This document shows, piece after piece, positions 14,759-23,099 of a stretch of DNA of 26,886 nucleotides. A program made the position numbers and the translations under genes. Origin of the DNA: Scandinavium sp051650185 (GTDB lineage: Bacteria > Pseudomonadota > Gammaproteobacteria > Enterobacterales > Enterobacteriaceae); the NCBI RefSeq assembly GCF_051650185.1, contig NZ_JBOFIN010000004.1, positions 1 to 26,886 of the forward strand. Reading direction: 5' to 3'. Positions within the stretch are counted from its first letter, which is position 1; each line of letters starts with the position of its first letter. Under the pieces are notes generated by a model. The model worked only from the letters and a program-made list of their open reading frames with translations. It did not search any database and was not told where the DNA came from.

Positions 14759-16420
14759 ATGCAATCTCAATACACTATTGCTGATTATTTGGTGGATCGT
14801 CTTGCCGGATGCGGTATTGACCACATGTTTGGCGTACCGGGTGATTACAACTTACAGTTTCTCGATCATGTCATCAGTCATCCCTCGTTATGTTGGGTCG
14901 GGTGCGCAAATGAACTGAACGCCGCCTATGCCGCCGACGGTTATGCCAGAGTCCACGGGGCTGGTGTGTTACTCACGACCTATGGCGTTGGTGAACTGAG
15001 TGCGCTTAACGGCGTAGCGGGAAGCTTCGCAGAATATGTGCCTGTTTTGCATATCGTTGGGGCGCCTGGTACCGGCAGCCAACAGCGTGGGGAGTTGCTG
15101 CACCACACACTGGGCGATGGGGAATTCGATCATTTTTATGAGATGAGTCGCCCAATCAGCGCAGCCCAGGCAAAGCTCACCGCCAGCAATGCCTGCCAGG
15201 AAATTGACCGGGTACTGAGGGAAATGCTCACAGAGCACCGTCCGGCCTACCTGATGCTGCCTGCTGATGTGGCGAAATGCCCGGCCAGCAAGCCTGTAAA
15301 CGCTCTCACACTTTTACCTGCGCCTGTTGATGAGGGGGCGCTGAAGGCGTTTTCCGAGGCAGCCAGAGCAGTATTGCAACCCGCTAAGCGTGTGGCGATG
15401 CTGGCTGATTTTTTGGCTCACCGTTATGGGTTGCAGTCTTCCCTCAGAGAGTGGGTCGCTTCGCAGCCCATCGCTTTCGCCACGCTGCTGATGGGCAAAG
15501 GGCTGCTGGATGAGCATCAACAGGGGTTTGTGGGCACTTACAGCGGTGCCGCCAGCGATGAAAGCACTCGTGCGGCGATTGAAGATGCCGACGTAACGTT
15601 ATGTATCGGAACACGTTTCACTGACACCATCACCACAGGATTCACGCATCAGCTGGCAGTGGAAAAAACAATAGAACTTCAGCCGTTTTCCGCACGTGTC
15701 GGCACTCGCTGGTTTAGCGGGTTGCCCATGCAGAAGGCTGTTGAGGTATTAAGAAGCCTTGGCGAAGAGTTCAGCGGAAACTGGCTGATGCCTGAATCGC
15801 GGGCGCGTGTCACGCCTGCGAAAACCAACGGTACGCTGACACAAAGCAGTTTCTGGCAGACGCTCCAGCAGGCGCTACAGCCCGGTGATATCGTGCTTGC
15901 TGATCAGGGCACGGCGGCGTTTGGGGCGGCTTCTTTGGTGCTTCCGTCCGATGCCTCACTGCTCGTGCAGCCGTTATGGGGATCGATTGGCTATACCTTC
16001 CCGGCGGCTTTTGGCGCACAAACCGCAGCGCCTGACAGGCGAGTGGTGCTGGTGATTGGTGACGGTGCGGCACAGCTGACGGCGCAGGAGCTTGGGTCGA
16101 TGCTTCGGGATGGGCAGCGGCCACTCATTTTGTTGTTAAACAACGAAGGGTATACGGTCGAAAGAGCGATTCACGGGCCGGAGCAACGTTACAACGATAT
16201 AGCGTTGTGGAACTGGACGAACCTGCCGCAGGCGCTGAGCCTTGAATGCCAGGCGCAAAGCTGGCGGGTAACGCAAACGGTGCAGCTTCGTGAGGTGCTG
16301 GAGCTGGCCTTACAGCGGCAGCACCTGGCCTTTGTTGAGGTCGTGCTGCCGAAACAGGAAATCCCTGAGCTGCTCAGAGCCGTCACTCAGGCGCTGGAGG
16401 CCCGCAACAACACTCAATGA
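14759..16420 (+). CDS. ipdC: Indolepyruvate/phenylpyruvate decarboxylase IpdC
   Basis: Thiamine-diphosphate enzyme that decarboxylates indole-3-pyruvate to indole-3-acetaldehyde, the key step of IAA synthesis from tryptophan; also acts on phenylpyruvate. It has 553 residues, the E. cloacae IpdC length being about 552. Motifs: VPGDYNLQF with the catalytic Asp, CANELNAAYAADGYAR with the ThDP glutamate, LLHHTLGDGEF with the catalytic His pair, and GDGAAQLTAQEL ... LLLNNEGYTVE (GDG...NN ThDP motif and catalytic Glu). An in-frame TTG at 14753 is only two bases from AGGA, so ATG at 14759 (AGGA, eight bases) is the start. Its last 7 bp overlap the convergent yfeO. It is not in E. coli and suggests an Enterobacter-type, often plant-associated, lineage. 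Confidence 0.93.
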   Translation: MQSQYTIADYLVDRLAGCGIDHMFGVPGDYNLQFLDHVISHPSLCWVGCANELNAAYAADGYARVHGAGVLLTTYGVGELSALNGVAGSFAEYVPVLHIVGAPGTGSQQRGELLHHTLGDGEFDHFYEMSRPISAAQAKLTASNACQEIDRVLREMLTEHRPAYLMLPADVAKCPASKPVNALTLLPAPVDEGALKAFSEAARAVLQPAKRVAMLADFLAHRYGLQSSLREWVASQPIAFATLLMGKGLLDEHQQGFVGTYSGAASDESTRAAIEDADVTLCIGTRFTDTITTGFTHQLAVEKTIELQPFSARVGTRWFSGLPMQKAVEVLRSLGEEFSGNWLMPESRARVTPAKTNGTLTQSSFWQTLQQALQPGDIVLADQGTAAFGAASLVLPSDASLLVQPLWGSIGYTFPAAFGAQTAAPDRRVVLVIGDGAAQLTAQELGSMLRDGQRPLILLLNNEGYTVERAIHGPEQRYNDIALWNWTNLPQALSLECQAQSWRVTQTVQLREVLELALQRQHLAFVEVVLPKQEIPELLRAVTQALEARNNTQ

Positions 16421-17646
16421 GGCGGTTTGACCATCATCACCGGTCTGCCCGCCAGCAGCAGCCAGGCGGGCAGCATCACGATGCATAACAGCGGAAGCAG
16501 CGTAGTGTCTGGCACAACCACGGCGGCCATAAACAGGCTCAGCCAGCCATCACGCGTCACCACCAACACCATGCCAAGGATGGCGCAGGAAACGGTAATG
16601 GCCAGCGGGACGGTATCGACATGGGCATGAAGCATCAGCCCAAGCGCGACGGCGACAAATACTGTCGGGAAAATGCGACCGCCGCGAAAACCAGCGGCAG
16701 TGGCGACCACCAGTGCCGCCAGTTTCATCAGGGCGATAAACAGATAATCGGATGCGGTGAGCGTCTGACTAAAGGCCATTTGCTGCATTTCGCTCAGCCC
16801 TTTAAAGAGCGTAATGTGGCCGCCCATCACACCGATGACGCCAAGCAGAAAACCGCCCATCCCTAAAATCAGTACGGGATGCTTCAGCTTGTGCAACAGA
16901 GCGTGCAGGCGAGGTAAACACCAAACGGCGACCATCCCGACGGCGATCGCAATGGCTGCGACGACAGCGCCGCTGAAAATGTCGACCAGTTGCATCTGGT
17001 GATAGTGGGCAATCGGCAGTGAAAACTGAGGATGGAAAAACAGGCTGGTGGTCATTGCGCCTGCGGCGGCGGCGAGCAGTGGGGCAAATAAACGGTCCCA
17101 CAGCGGTGTTTCGTCTGAACTATTAAGCGTCTGTGAGAAAATCAGCGCAGCGGCGACAGGCGTACCAAACAGAGCACCAATCGTTCCCGAGGCGGCAAGA
17201 ATCGTCCAGTCGAGCTTATTCACTCCCGGCAGAAGGCGTGAGCCAAGTGCGACGGCGAGCGCAATATTCACCGACATAATGGGATGCTCAGGGCCGAGAC
17301 TCACACCGCCAGCCAGCCCCAGAACCAGTGCCAGAATTAACCCTGGAAGCGCAGAAAGCGGGATCGGCGCGCCAATCAGCGGTTCCGTTGACGGGTCCGG
17401 GCCTGCATGACCTGGGCTGTAACGAATCACCAACCCAACCGCAATGCCGGTTGCGGTCAGTATGACCATCATCCAGCCGCTGGAATCCAGGCTAATGCCA
17501 AACTGGGCGGGTAGCGCGGTCCATAAGATCTGCTGAAGCAGGTCGGCAACTTTCATCACCACCACCAGAATCAGACTGGAGGCGATACCAATAATCAGGG
17601 CGGGAACCGATAACATCAGCATGGTTCTGGCTCGCGGATGGAGCAT
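16414..17646 (-). CDS. yfeO: YfeO, CLC-family ion channel/antiporter-like protein
   Basis: A 410-residue inner-membrane protein matching E. coli YfeO (418 aa) from the first residue (MLHPRARTMLMLSVPALIIG). CLC-family motifs are present: GGVSLGPEHPIM (the GxExP loop with the gating glutamate, about residues 114-125) and GFRGGRIFPTVF (GxFxP-like). About ten hydrophobic helices run to a short tail (MMVKPPH), shorter than in E. coli. The ion carried by YfeO is not known to me; CLC relatives move chloride or fluoride. AAGGA lies upstream of the ATG. It is divergent from glk and convergent with ipdC. Confidence 0.93.
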   Translation of the reverse strand: MLHPRARTMLMLSVPALIIGIASSLILVVVMKVADLLQQILWTALPAQFGISLDSSGWMMVILTATGIAVGLVIRYSPGHAGPDPSTEPLIGAPIPLSALPGLILALVLGLAGGVSLGPEHPIMSVNIALAVALGSRLLPGVNKLDWTILAASGTIGALFGTPVAAALIFSQTLNSSDETPLWDRLFAPLLAAAAGAMTTSLFFHPQFSLPIAHYHQMQLVDIFSGAVVAAIAIAVGMVAVWCLPRLHALLHKLKHPVLILGMGGFLLGVIGVMGGHITLFKGLSEMQQMAFSQTLTASDYLFIALMKLAALVVATAAGFRGGRIFPTVFVAVALGLMLHAHVDTVPLAITVSCAILGMVLVVTRDGWLSLFMAAVVVPDTTLLPLLCIVMLPAWLLLAGRPVMMVKPPH

Positions 17647-17850
17647 AATGATTTCCTTTTAACGCTTAGCGCGCAACACTTTGCCGATTAACCGCAAAGC
17701 CTTCATTGCAATTGATGCTGAAACGGTAAAGTTATTATGTGACCGGGATCGACAATTCACGGGCGTTGCAGCGTTGGTCATTGTTGTTAAGCCTGCATGA
17801 ACTTACAGTGTGCCAAAGACTTATTCTGACTTTAGTGGAGCCGTTACAGA

Positions 17851-18816
17851 ATGACAAAGTTTGCATTAACAGGTGATGTCGGTGGGACCAATGCACGACT
17901 GGCGCTGTGCGATCTGGCCACCGGTGAAATTTCCGAAGCGAAGACTTACTCCGGGCTGGATTACCCAAGCCTTGAGGACGTCGTTCGCGTCTATCTTGAC
18001 GAAAAGCAGGCTGACGTTAAGCAGGGGTGTATTGCCATTGCCTGCCCGATTACCGGTGACTGGGTGGCAATGACCAACCATACCTGGGCATTTTCCATCG
18101 AGGAGATGCGAAAGAACTTAGGTTTCACGCACCTGGAAATCATCAACGATTTTACCGCCGTGTCGATGGCTATCCCGATGCTGAAAAAAGAGCATCTTAT
18201 CCAGTTCGGGGGAACTGAACCGGTTGAAGGAAAACCAATCGCTGTTTACGGTGCGGGCACAGGGCTTGGCGTGGCGCATTTGGTCCACGTTGATAAACGC
18301 TGGGTCAGCTTGCCGGGTGAGGGCGGTCATGTTGATTACGCGCCAAACAGTGAAGAAGAAGGCATTATCCTGCAAGAGCTGCGAGCTGAGCTGGGGCATG
18401 TTTCCGCTGAACGTGTGCTTTCCGGGCCGGGCCTGGTCTATCTCTATCGCGCGATTGTTAAGGCTGATGGGCGTTTGCCGGAGAATCTGCAGCCGAAAGA
18501 TGTCACTGAACGTGCGCTGGAAGATACCTGCATTGACTGCCGCCGCGCGCTGTCGCTGTTCTGTGTGATCCTGGGGCGTTTTGGCGGCAACCTGGCGCTG
18601 ACGCTCGGCACTTTTGGTGGCGTGTATATCGCAGGCGGGATCGTGCCACGCTTCCTCGAGTTCTTTAAAGCTTCCGGCTTCCGCGGAGGTTTTGAGGATA
18701 AAGGGCGCTTCAAATCTTATGTGCAGGATATTCCTGTGTTCCTGATCGTACACGACAATCCCGGTCTTCTTGGCTCCGGGGCGCATCTGCGCCAGACGTT
18801 AGGGCAGATTCTGTAA
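17851..18816 (+). CDS. glk: Glucokinase
   Basis: Phosphorylates free cytoplasmic glucose with ATP to glucose 6-phosphate. The 321 residues equal E. coli Glk. Motifs: phosphate-1 GDVGGTNARLAL (residues 8-19), the glucose-binding NDFTAVSMAIP (about 99-109), GAGTGLGVAHL, PGEGGHVDYAP, and GGVYIAGGIVPRFLEFF near the C-terminus. GGAG lies ten bases before the ATG. The 204-bp gap to yfeO holds a candidate promoter TTGATG, 17 bp, TTATGT at 17712-17740. The gene ends against a long BIME hairpin shared with the convergent ypdB. In E. coli fry/ypd genes lie between glk and ypdB; here they are absent. Confidence 0.97.
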   Translation: MTKFALTGDVGGTNARLALCDLATGEISEAKTYSGLDYPSLEDVVRVYLDEKQADVKQGCIAIACPITGDWVAMTNHTWAFSIEEMRKNLGFTHLEIINDFTAVSMAIPMLKKEHLIQFGGTEPVEGKPIAVYGAGTGLGVAHLVHVDKRWVSLPGEGGHVDYAPNSEEEGIILQELRAELGHVSAERVLSGPGLVYLYRAIVKADGRLPENLQPKDVTERALEDTCIDCRRALSLFCVILGRFGGNLALTLGTFGGVYIAGGIVPRFLEFFKASGFRGGFEDKGRFKSYVQDIPVFLIVHDNPGLLGSGAHLRQTLGQIL

Positions 18817-18824
18817 ACCCTTTC

Positions 18825-18892
18825 TGCCCGGCGGCACTACGTTTGCGCAGGCCTACATTTTGTAGGCACGGCAAACGTAGTGCCGCCGGGCA
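18825..18892. repeat. BIME with perfect 22-bp inverted repeat between glk and ypdB
   Basis: Bases 18825-18846 and 18871-18892 are exact reverse complements (TGCCCGGCGGCACTACGTTT plus GC). Between them is a second small repeat, CCTACA-TTT-TGTAGG. The left arms have the REP composition. The element lies between two convergent genes and probably ends or protects both transcripts. Confidence 0.85.
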
Positions 18893-18898
18893 AAATCG

Positions 18899-19630
18899 TC
18901 ACAAATGCATCAACTGGCGAAATTCCTTCACCTTGCTGCGGCTGACCGGCACCTGAAAATCCAGATCGCGCAGGCGAAGGATATAGGTGTTATTGAACCA
19001 GGGCTCAATTTCACGGATCTTACTGAGATTGACGCACCAGGAACGGTGGCAGCGGAAAAAGTGAGCTGAGGGCAATTTGCTGCAAAATTCGGTGATATTC
19101 ATCGGCATCACCCAGGACTCTTTGCGGGTATAGACGAAGGTCATTTTCTCATGGGCTTCGGCGTAATAGATGTCGTGAATGGACGTGACGAAAATCTTCT
19201 CATCGCGAACCAGGTTGATGGTGTCGTTTTCGCGTTGCGGGCTGGCCGAACTGTTGCCACCGGACTGCAACTGCCAGGCATTTTCCAGCTTTTGCAGCAT
19301 AGTGACGATGCGCGACTCCTGATATGGCTTCAAAATATAGTCGAAGGCTTCCAGCTCAAACGCTTCCACCGCATGCTCCTTCCACGCGGTGATAAACACA
19401 ATAAACGGCTTATGCGCAAACTGGCTGATGTTCTGAGCCAGCAGCACGCCGTCCAGCGACGGAATGTTGATGTCGAGAAAAATGGCATCGACCCGGTTGT
19501 GCTGCAAAAATTTGAGAACATCCAGCCCGTCATCAAACGTGCCCACAATCTCCATCTGGCTGTGCTCTTTAATCAGCCAGGTCAGTTCCTGTTGAGCCAA
19601 CACCTCATCTTCAACAATGATGACTTTCAT
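18899..19630 (-). CDS. ypdB: YpdB (PyrR), LytTR-family response regulator for pyruvate
   Basis: A 243-residue DNA-binding response regulator. The receiver domain (residues 1-120) has VEDE at 6-9, phospho-acceptor Asp53 in AIFLDINIP, and the LKPYQ switch lysine near 105. The C-terminal LytTR domain (about 140-240) has FVTSIHDIYYAEAHEKM and FFRCHRSWCVNLSKI. In E. coli YpdB responds to extracellular pyruvate through YpdA and activates the transporter gene yhjX. The frame extends 24 codons upstream into ypdA, but MKVIIVEDE is the family start and AAGGA lies seven bases before it. It follows ypdA with a 10-bp gap in one operon. Confidence 0.96.
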   Translation of the reverse strand: MKVIIVEDEVLAQQELTWLIKEHSQMEIVGTFDDGLDVLKFLQHNRVDAIFLDINIPSLDGVLLAQNISQFAHKPFIVFITAWKEHAVEAFELEAFDYILKPYQESRIVTMLQKLENAWQLQSGGNSSASPQRENDTINLVRDEKIFVTSIHDIYYAEAHEKMTFVYTRKESWVMPMNITEFCSKLPSAHFFRCHRSWCVNLSKIREIEPWFNNTYILRLRDLDFQVPVSRSKVKEFRQLMHL

Positions 19631-19640
19631 CCTGATTTCC

Positions 19641-21338
19641 TTATAGCTGGAACGGTACGGCCGCCGTGACGGGCACCCGCTGGTTTGGGACGTAAAAAGC
19701 AATCTCGGTGCCAGGCTCCAGACGCTGGATATGCAAGCCTTCGCCGTACAGTAATGTCACCCGGTGGTGAACGTTCAGCAGGCCAATTTTGTTGCCTGGC
19801 ATTTCATTGGCTTCGACGCGGGCGATCACCGCGGGATCGATGCCGTTGCCAGTATCACGAACGCTTATCCGCACGCGATTCCCGCTTTCCGTAATACTGA
19901 GCGTCACCACGCCTTTCCCTTTGCAGGGCTGGATACCATGGACGATCGCGTTTTCAACCAACGGCTGGATCAACAGGCTTGGGATCACGCAGTTCACCTC
20001 ATCATCAATATCGTAAATCACCGTGAGCTTGTCGCCGAAGCGAGCCTGCTCGATGGCGATATAGTCCTTGATTTGGTAAAGCTCCTTGCGGATATCAATC
20101 TGTTCATCGTCCTTTAATTCAATGTTATAGCGCAGGTAACGAGAGAGATTGAAAATCAGCTGCCGCGCGGTGTCCGGATTAAGGCGAATCGACGAAGAGA
20201 TCGCATTCAGCGCGTTGAATAAGAAATGGGGATTAATCTTGCTCTGCAACGCGCGCAGTTCTGCCTTATTTGCCATCTCCCTGAGCTGCTCCGCACGGGA
20301 GACTTCAAGCTGAGTCGAAATAATCTGTGATAGCCCTACCGCCATTTCCTGTAGCGAAGAGGTTATCTGGTGTGCATGGCAGTAATAGATTTTCAGCGTC
20401 CCGGTGACGATGCCTTTTTCCCATAACGGAATGATGAGAAGCGAGTGGATCTCAGGCGTGCGATAAGCCTCGTCGTCATTACGAATAATGATTTTGCCGT
20501 CCCGTAACGCTTGTTGAGTTCGCGGGCTGATCCCCAGATCGTTCTCCTGATAATTTTTCTCACCCACGCCGACATAAGCCAGAACTTTGTCGTTATCAGT
20601 AATGGCGACCGCATCCGCATGGATATCGTGGCGGATGATATCGCAGACCTGTCGCAGGGATTCGCTGTTGACGTGGCGAAACAGCGGCAAGGTTTTATTG
20701 GCAATATCCAGCGCCAGTCTGGCCTGTCGTCCGGCCATGTCTTCTTTTTCTTTTTCGACGCTTTGCACTAACAGGACGATAAACCCAATGCAGACGCTCC
20801 CCAGTATCATCGGCACGCCGATTTTAGAGACAATATCGAGGCCCAGCGCCAGAGTAGGTGCCCACACCACGACGAGGATCATGGTCAGCGTTTCACACAC
20901 CATGCCTGCCAGAATGCCCGCGCGCCAGTGCTGCGCTTTGGGGATTTTTCGGCTGATCCAGCCTGACATCAGCCCGGCGATAATGCTGGTGATAAAGCAC
21001 GGCACGGCAGTGACACCGCCGATATCGATAAGATAACGGTGCGTGCCGGCGATGAGCCCGGTGATGGCACCGACCCAAGGGCCAAACAGGATCCCGCCGG
21101 ACATCACGGCGATAATGCGCACGTTAACGAGTGAGCCTTCGACAGGCACGCCAGACCAGGTGCTGAACAGGGCAAACAGCGAGAAGATGGCAGTGACGGC
21201 CAGCAGCTCTTTAGGCGTGTGGGCGGATTTATGCAGCAGTTCGCGAAACAAGCGGATGCGAATAAGGAAGAATAAACAGATCAGCATCAGGGCGGCTCTG
21301 TCGAAGACCGCCAGCAGCATAGTGAAAATTTCGTGCAT
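19641..21338 (-). CDS. ypdA: YpdA (PyrS), LytS-type sensor histidine kinase for pyruvate
   Basis: A 565-residue inner-membrane kinase, the same length as in E. coli. A 5TM-Lyt sensor region fills residues 1-200 (SGGILFGPWVGAITGLIAG, HRYLIDIGGVTA). A GAF domain follows at about 220-350. The HisKA_7TM/LytS phospho-acceptor is His371 in NPHFLFNALNAIS, and the ATPase lobe has QPLVENAIVHGI, RDTGNGIDP and NKIGLLNVHHR. It senses extracellular pyruvate and phosphorylates YpdB. The Shine-Dalgarno before the ATG is weak. It is divergent from alaC, which itself uses pyruvate, so the neighbours share a metabolic theme. Confidence 0.96.
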   Translation of the reverse strand: MHEIFTMLLAVFDRAALMLICLFFLIRIRLFRELLHKSAHTPKELLAVTAIFSLFALFSTWSGVPVEGSLVNVRIIAVMSGGILFGPWVGAITGLIAGTHRYLIDIGGVTAVPCFITSIIAGLMSGWISRKIPKAQHWRAGILAGMVCETLTMILVVVWAPTLALGLDIVSKIGVPMILGSVCIGFIVLLVQSVEKEKEDMAGRQARLALDIANKTLPLFRHVNSESLRQVCDIIRHDIHADAVAITDNDKVLAYVGVGEKNYQENDLGISPRTQQALRDGKIIIRNDDEAYRTPEIHSLLIIPLWEKGIVTGTLKIYYCHAHQITSSLQEMAVGLSQIISTQLEVSRAEQLREMANKAELRALQSKINPHFLFNALNAISSSIRLNPDTARQLIFNLSRYLRYNIELKDDEQIDIRKELYQIKDYIAIEQARFGDKLTVIYDIDDEVNCVIPSLLIQPLVENAIVHGIQPCKGKGVVTLSITESGNRVRISVRDTGNGIDPAVIARVEANEMPGNKIGLLNVHHRVTLLYGEGLHIQRLEPGTEIAFYVPNQRVPVTAAVPFQL

Positions 21339-21447
21339 GAGAGAGCCGTGGATTGCGCGGGAAAGGCCTATGATAAAAAACCTGACGGCCGAGTGCCAGT
21401 TATCCTGTCGTCCGCATAACAGGGAAAAACCACGATTTTAAAAGGGG

Positions 21448-21524
21448 ATTGATATCGATTTCCTGAATCCTAAGCAGGTTAAGCATTTCAGAGGGAAATG
21501 TTGGTAAATCAAATGATATCAATT
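21448..21524. promoter_or_regulatory. Pair of GATATC-centred palindromes upstream of ypdA and alaC
   Basis: Site 1 is ATTGATATCGAT (21448-21459). Site 2 is AATGATATCAAT (21512-21523), the reverse complement of ATTGATATCATT. The centres are 64 bp apart, about six helical turns, and the sites face each other. They look like a pair of dimer-binding sites; the protein is unknown. Confidence 0.35.
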
Positions 21525-21564
21525 TGTTGTTTTGTCTGTGCGGAATAATCGAATCAGGGAAGCC

Positions 21565-21708
21565 ATGTTCTCTCCTTTCCGGTCATCATTTCCTCTTTTA
21601 ATCCGCCCACTATTTTTAATTTCGCCTCTCGACAGCAGGAAAACTTTCGGGTTATTTATTATTCATGCCACACAAGTGGCGGCGTCGCTCGGACGGTCCG
21701 GGCGCTAA
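21565..21708 (+). CDS. Possible 47-residue leader ORF upstream of alaC
   Basis: An ATG preceded by AGGGAAGCC opens a 47-codon frame (MFSPFRSSFPLLIRPLFLIS, then PLDSRKTFGLFIIHATQVAA, ending SLGRSGR) that stops 17 bp before the alaC start. The spacing and ribosome binding site suit a leader peptide or upstream ORF for alaC. I do not recognise the sequence, there is no run of alanine codons, and no terminator hairpin follows. It may be chance; reported because it is well placed and not in the longer gene set. Confidence 0.3.
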   Translation: MFSPFRSSFPLLIRPLFLISPLDSRKTFGLFIIHATQVAASLGRSGR

Positions 21709-21725
21709 CGTAATCCGAGGATCCT

Positions 21726-22937
21726 ATGGCTGAGTTCAAACCTGAACGCCGTTTTACCCGTATCGACAGACTTCCCCCTTATGTATTCAATATCACGGCT
21801 GAACTGAAGATGGCTGCGCGTCGGCGCGGCGAAGATATTATCGACTTCAGCATGGGTAACCCGGATGGCGCGACCCCGCCGCACATTGTGGAAAAACTTT
21901 GCACAGTGGCTCAACGGCCAGATACGCACGGGTATTCCACGTCTCGCGGTATTCCTCGTCTGCGTCGTGCCATCTCTCGCTGGTATCAGGATCGGTACGA
22001 TGTGGAGATCGACCCGGAAACCGAAGCGATCGTGTCGATCGGGTCGAAAGAAGGGCTGGCGCATCTGATGCTGGCGACGTTGGATCATGGCGATACCGTG
22101 CTGGTGCCGAACCCAAGTTACCCCATTCATATCTACGGTGCGGTGATAGCCGGGGCGCAGGTACGCTCAGTTCCGCTGGTGGAAGGCGTCGATTTCTTCA
22201 ATGAACTGGAGCGCGCGATCCGCGAAAGTTACCCCAAACCGAAAATGATGATCCTCGGTTTCCCGTCTAACCCAACCGCACAGTGCGTAGAACTCGATTT
22301 CTTCGAGAAAGTCGTTGCTTTGGCGAAGCGCTATGACGTGCTGGTGGTACATGACTTAGCGTATGCCGATATCGTGTACGACGGCTGGAAAGCCCCTTCC
22401 ATCATGCAGGTGCCGGGTGCTAAAGACGTGGCGGTGGAGTTTTTCACCCTGTCGAAGAGTTACAACATGGCAGGCTGGCGCATCGGTTTTATGGTGGGTA
22501 ATCCGCAGTTGGTTAACGCGCTGGCGCGCATCAAAAGTTATCACGATTACGGGACGTTCACGCCGTTGCAGGTCGCGGCGATTGCTGCTCTGGAAGGCGA
22601 TCAGCAGTGCGTACGGGGTATCGCCGAACAGTACAAACGCCGCCGTGACGTGCTGGTAAAAGGGCTGCATGAAGCGGGCTGGATGGTGGAGATGCCGAAA
22701 GCCTCCATGTATGTCTGGGCGAAAATTCCTGAGCAGTATGCGGCGATGGGCTCGCTGGAGTTCGCGAAGAAATTGCTGCAGGACGCGAAAGTCTGCGTAT
22801 CACCAGGCGTAGGTTTTGGAGATTATGGCGACACTCACGTGCGCTTTGCGCTGATTGAAAACCGGGATCGTATTCGCCAGGCCGTGCGAGGCATCAAAGC
22901 GATGTTCCGCGAAGATGGGCTATTGCCTGCGCCGTAG
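21726..22937 (+). CDS. alaC: Alanine transaminase AlaC
   Basis: PLP enzyme that makes alanine from pyruvate with glutamate as amino donor; fold-type I aminotransferase. It has 403 residues, nine fewer than E. coli AlaC (412) because the C-terminal tail stops at DGLLPAP. The PLP lysine is K244 in TLSKSYNMAGWRIG; NPSYPIH, SNPTAQC and HDLAYADIVYDGW line the cofactor site, and HVRFALIEN near the C-terminus holds the substrate-binding arginine. GAGG lies five bases before the ATG. A strong terminator follows at 22986. It is divergent from the pyruvate-sensing ypdA-ypdB operon. Confidence 0.97.
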   Translation: MAEFKPERRFTRIDRLPPYVFNITAELKMAARRRGEDIIDFSMGNPDGATPPHIVEKLCTVAQRPDTHGYSTSRGIPRLRRAISRWYQDRYDVEIDPETEAIVSIGSKEGLAHLMLATLDHGDTVLVPNPSYPIHIYGAVIAGAQVRSVPLVEGVDFFNELERAIRESYPKPKMMILGFPSNPTAQCVELDFFEKVVALAKRYDVLVVHDLAYADIVYDGWKAPSIMQVPGAKDVAVEFFTLSKSYNMAGWRIGFMVGNPQLVNALARIKSYHDYGTFTPLQVAAIAALEGDQQCVRGIAEQYKRRRDVLVKGLHEAGWMVEMPKASMYVWAKIPEQYAAMGSLEFAKKLLQDAKVCVSPGVGFGDYGDTHVRFALIENRDRIRQAVRGIKAMFREDGLLPAP

Positions 22938-22985
22938 GTCGGATCAGGCGTAGCCACCCCCTACACGCCGCTATCCAGAAACGCA

Positions 22986-23012
22986 AACAGGAGCCCATCG
23001 GCTCCTGTTTTT
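22986..23012 (+). terminator. Rho-independent terminator after alaC
   Basis: AACAGGAGCC (22986-22995), CATC loop, GGCTCCTGTT (23000-23009), then T-run. Perfect 10-bp stem. It lies between alaC and the convergent ypdK. A REP-like fragment (GTAGGTCGGATCAGGCGTAGCC) precedes it near 22936. Confidence 0.92.
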
Positions 23013-23027
23013 CGTTGCAAGCTCAAG

Positions 23028-23099
23028 CTAAATCATCAGGGCGAAAGTACCGGCCCATACGATGACCATAAAAGAGATGCCCATCAAAAAGTATTTCAC
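23028..23099 (-). CDS. ypdK: YpdK, 23-residue small membrane protein
   Basis: The minus strand encodes 23 residues, starting MKYFLMGISFMVIVWAGTFA and ending LMI. This differs from E. coli YpdK, as I recall it, at one residue (Phe to Leu at position 5). It is almost all one hydrophobic helix, so it should sit in the inner membrane. The start codon is GTG; a TGA lies two codons upstream in frame, so no earlier start is possible. GGAG lies nine bases before it. It sits tail-to-tail with alaC, as an independent gene of unknown function. It is too short for ordinary gene callers. Confidence 0.85.
   Translation of the reverse strand: MKYFLMGISFMVIVWAGTFALMI

Larger units (their letters stand above)
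21339..21725. other. Control region ypdA/alaC
   Basis: 387 bp between divergent genes. It holds two similar palindromes around GATATC (21448-21459 and 21512-21524), a 47-codon ORF with a fair ribosome binding site (21565-21708), and two short hairpins just before alaC: GCCAC-ACAA-GTGGC at 21667-21680 and CGGAC-G-GTCCG at 21690-21700. I could not fix the promoters of either gene with confidence. Confidence 0.6.

Noticed and set aside
19631..19702. 24-codon N-terminal extension of YpdB
   Set aside because: It overlaps the end of ypdA, does not match receiver domains, and a good ribosome binding site precedes MKVIIVEDE.
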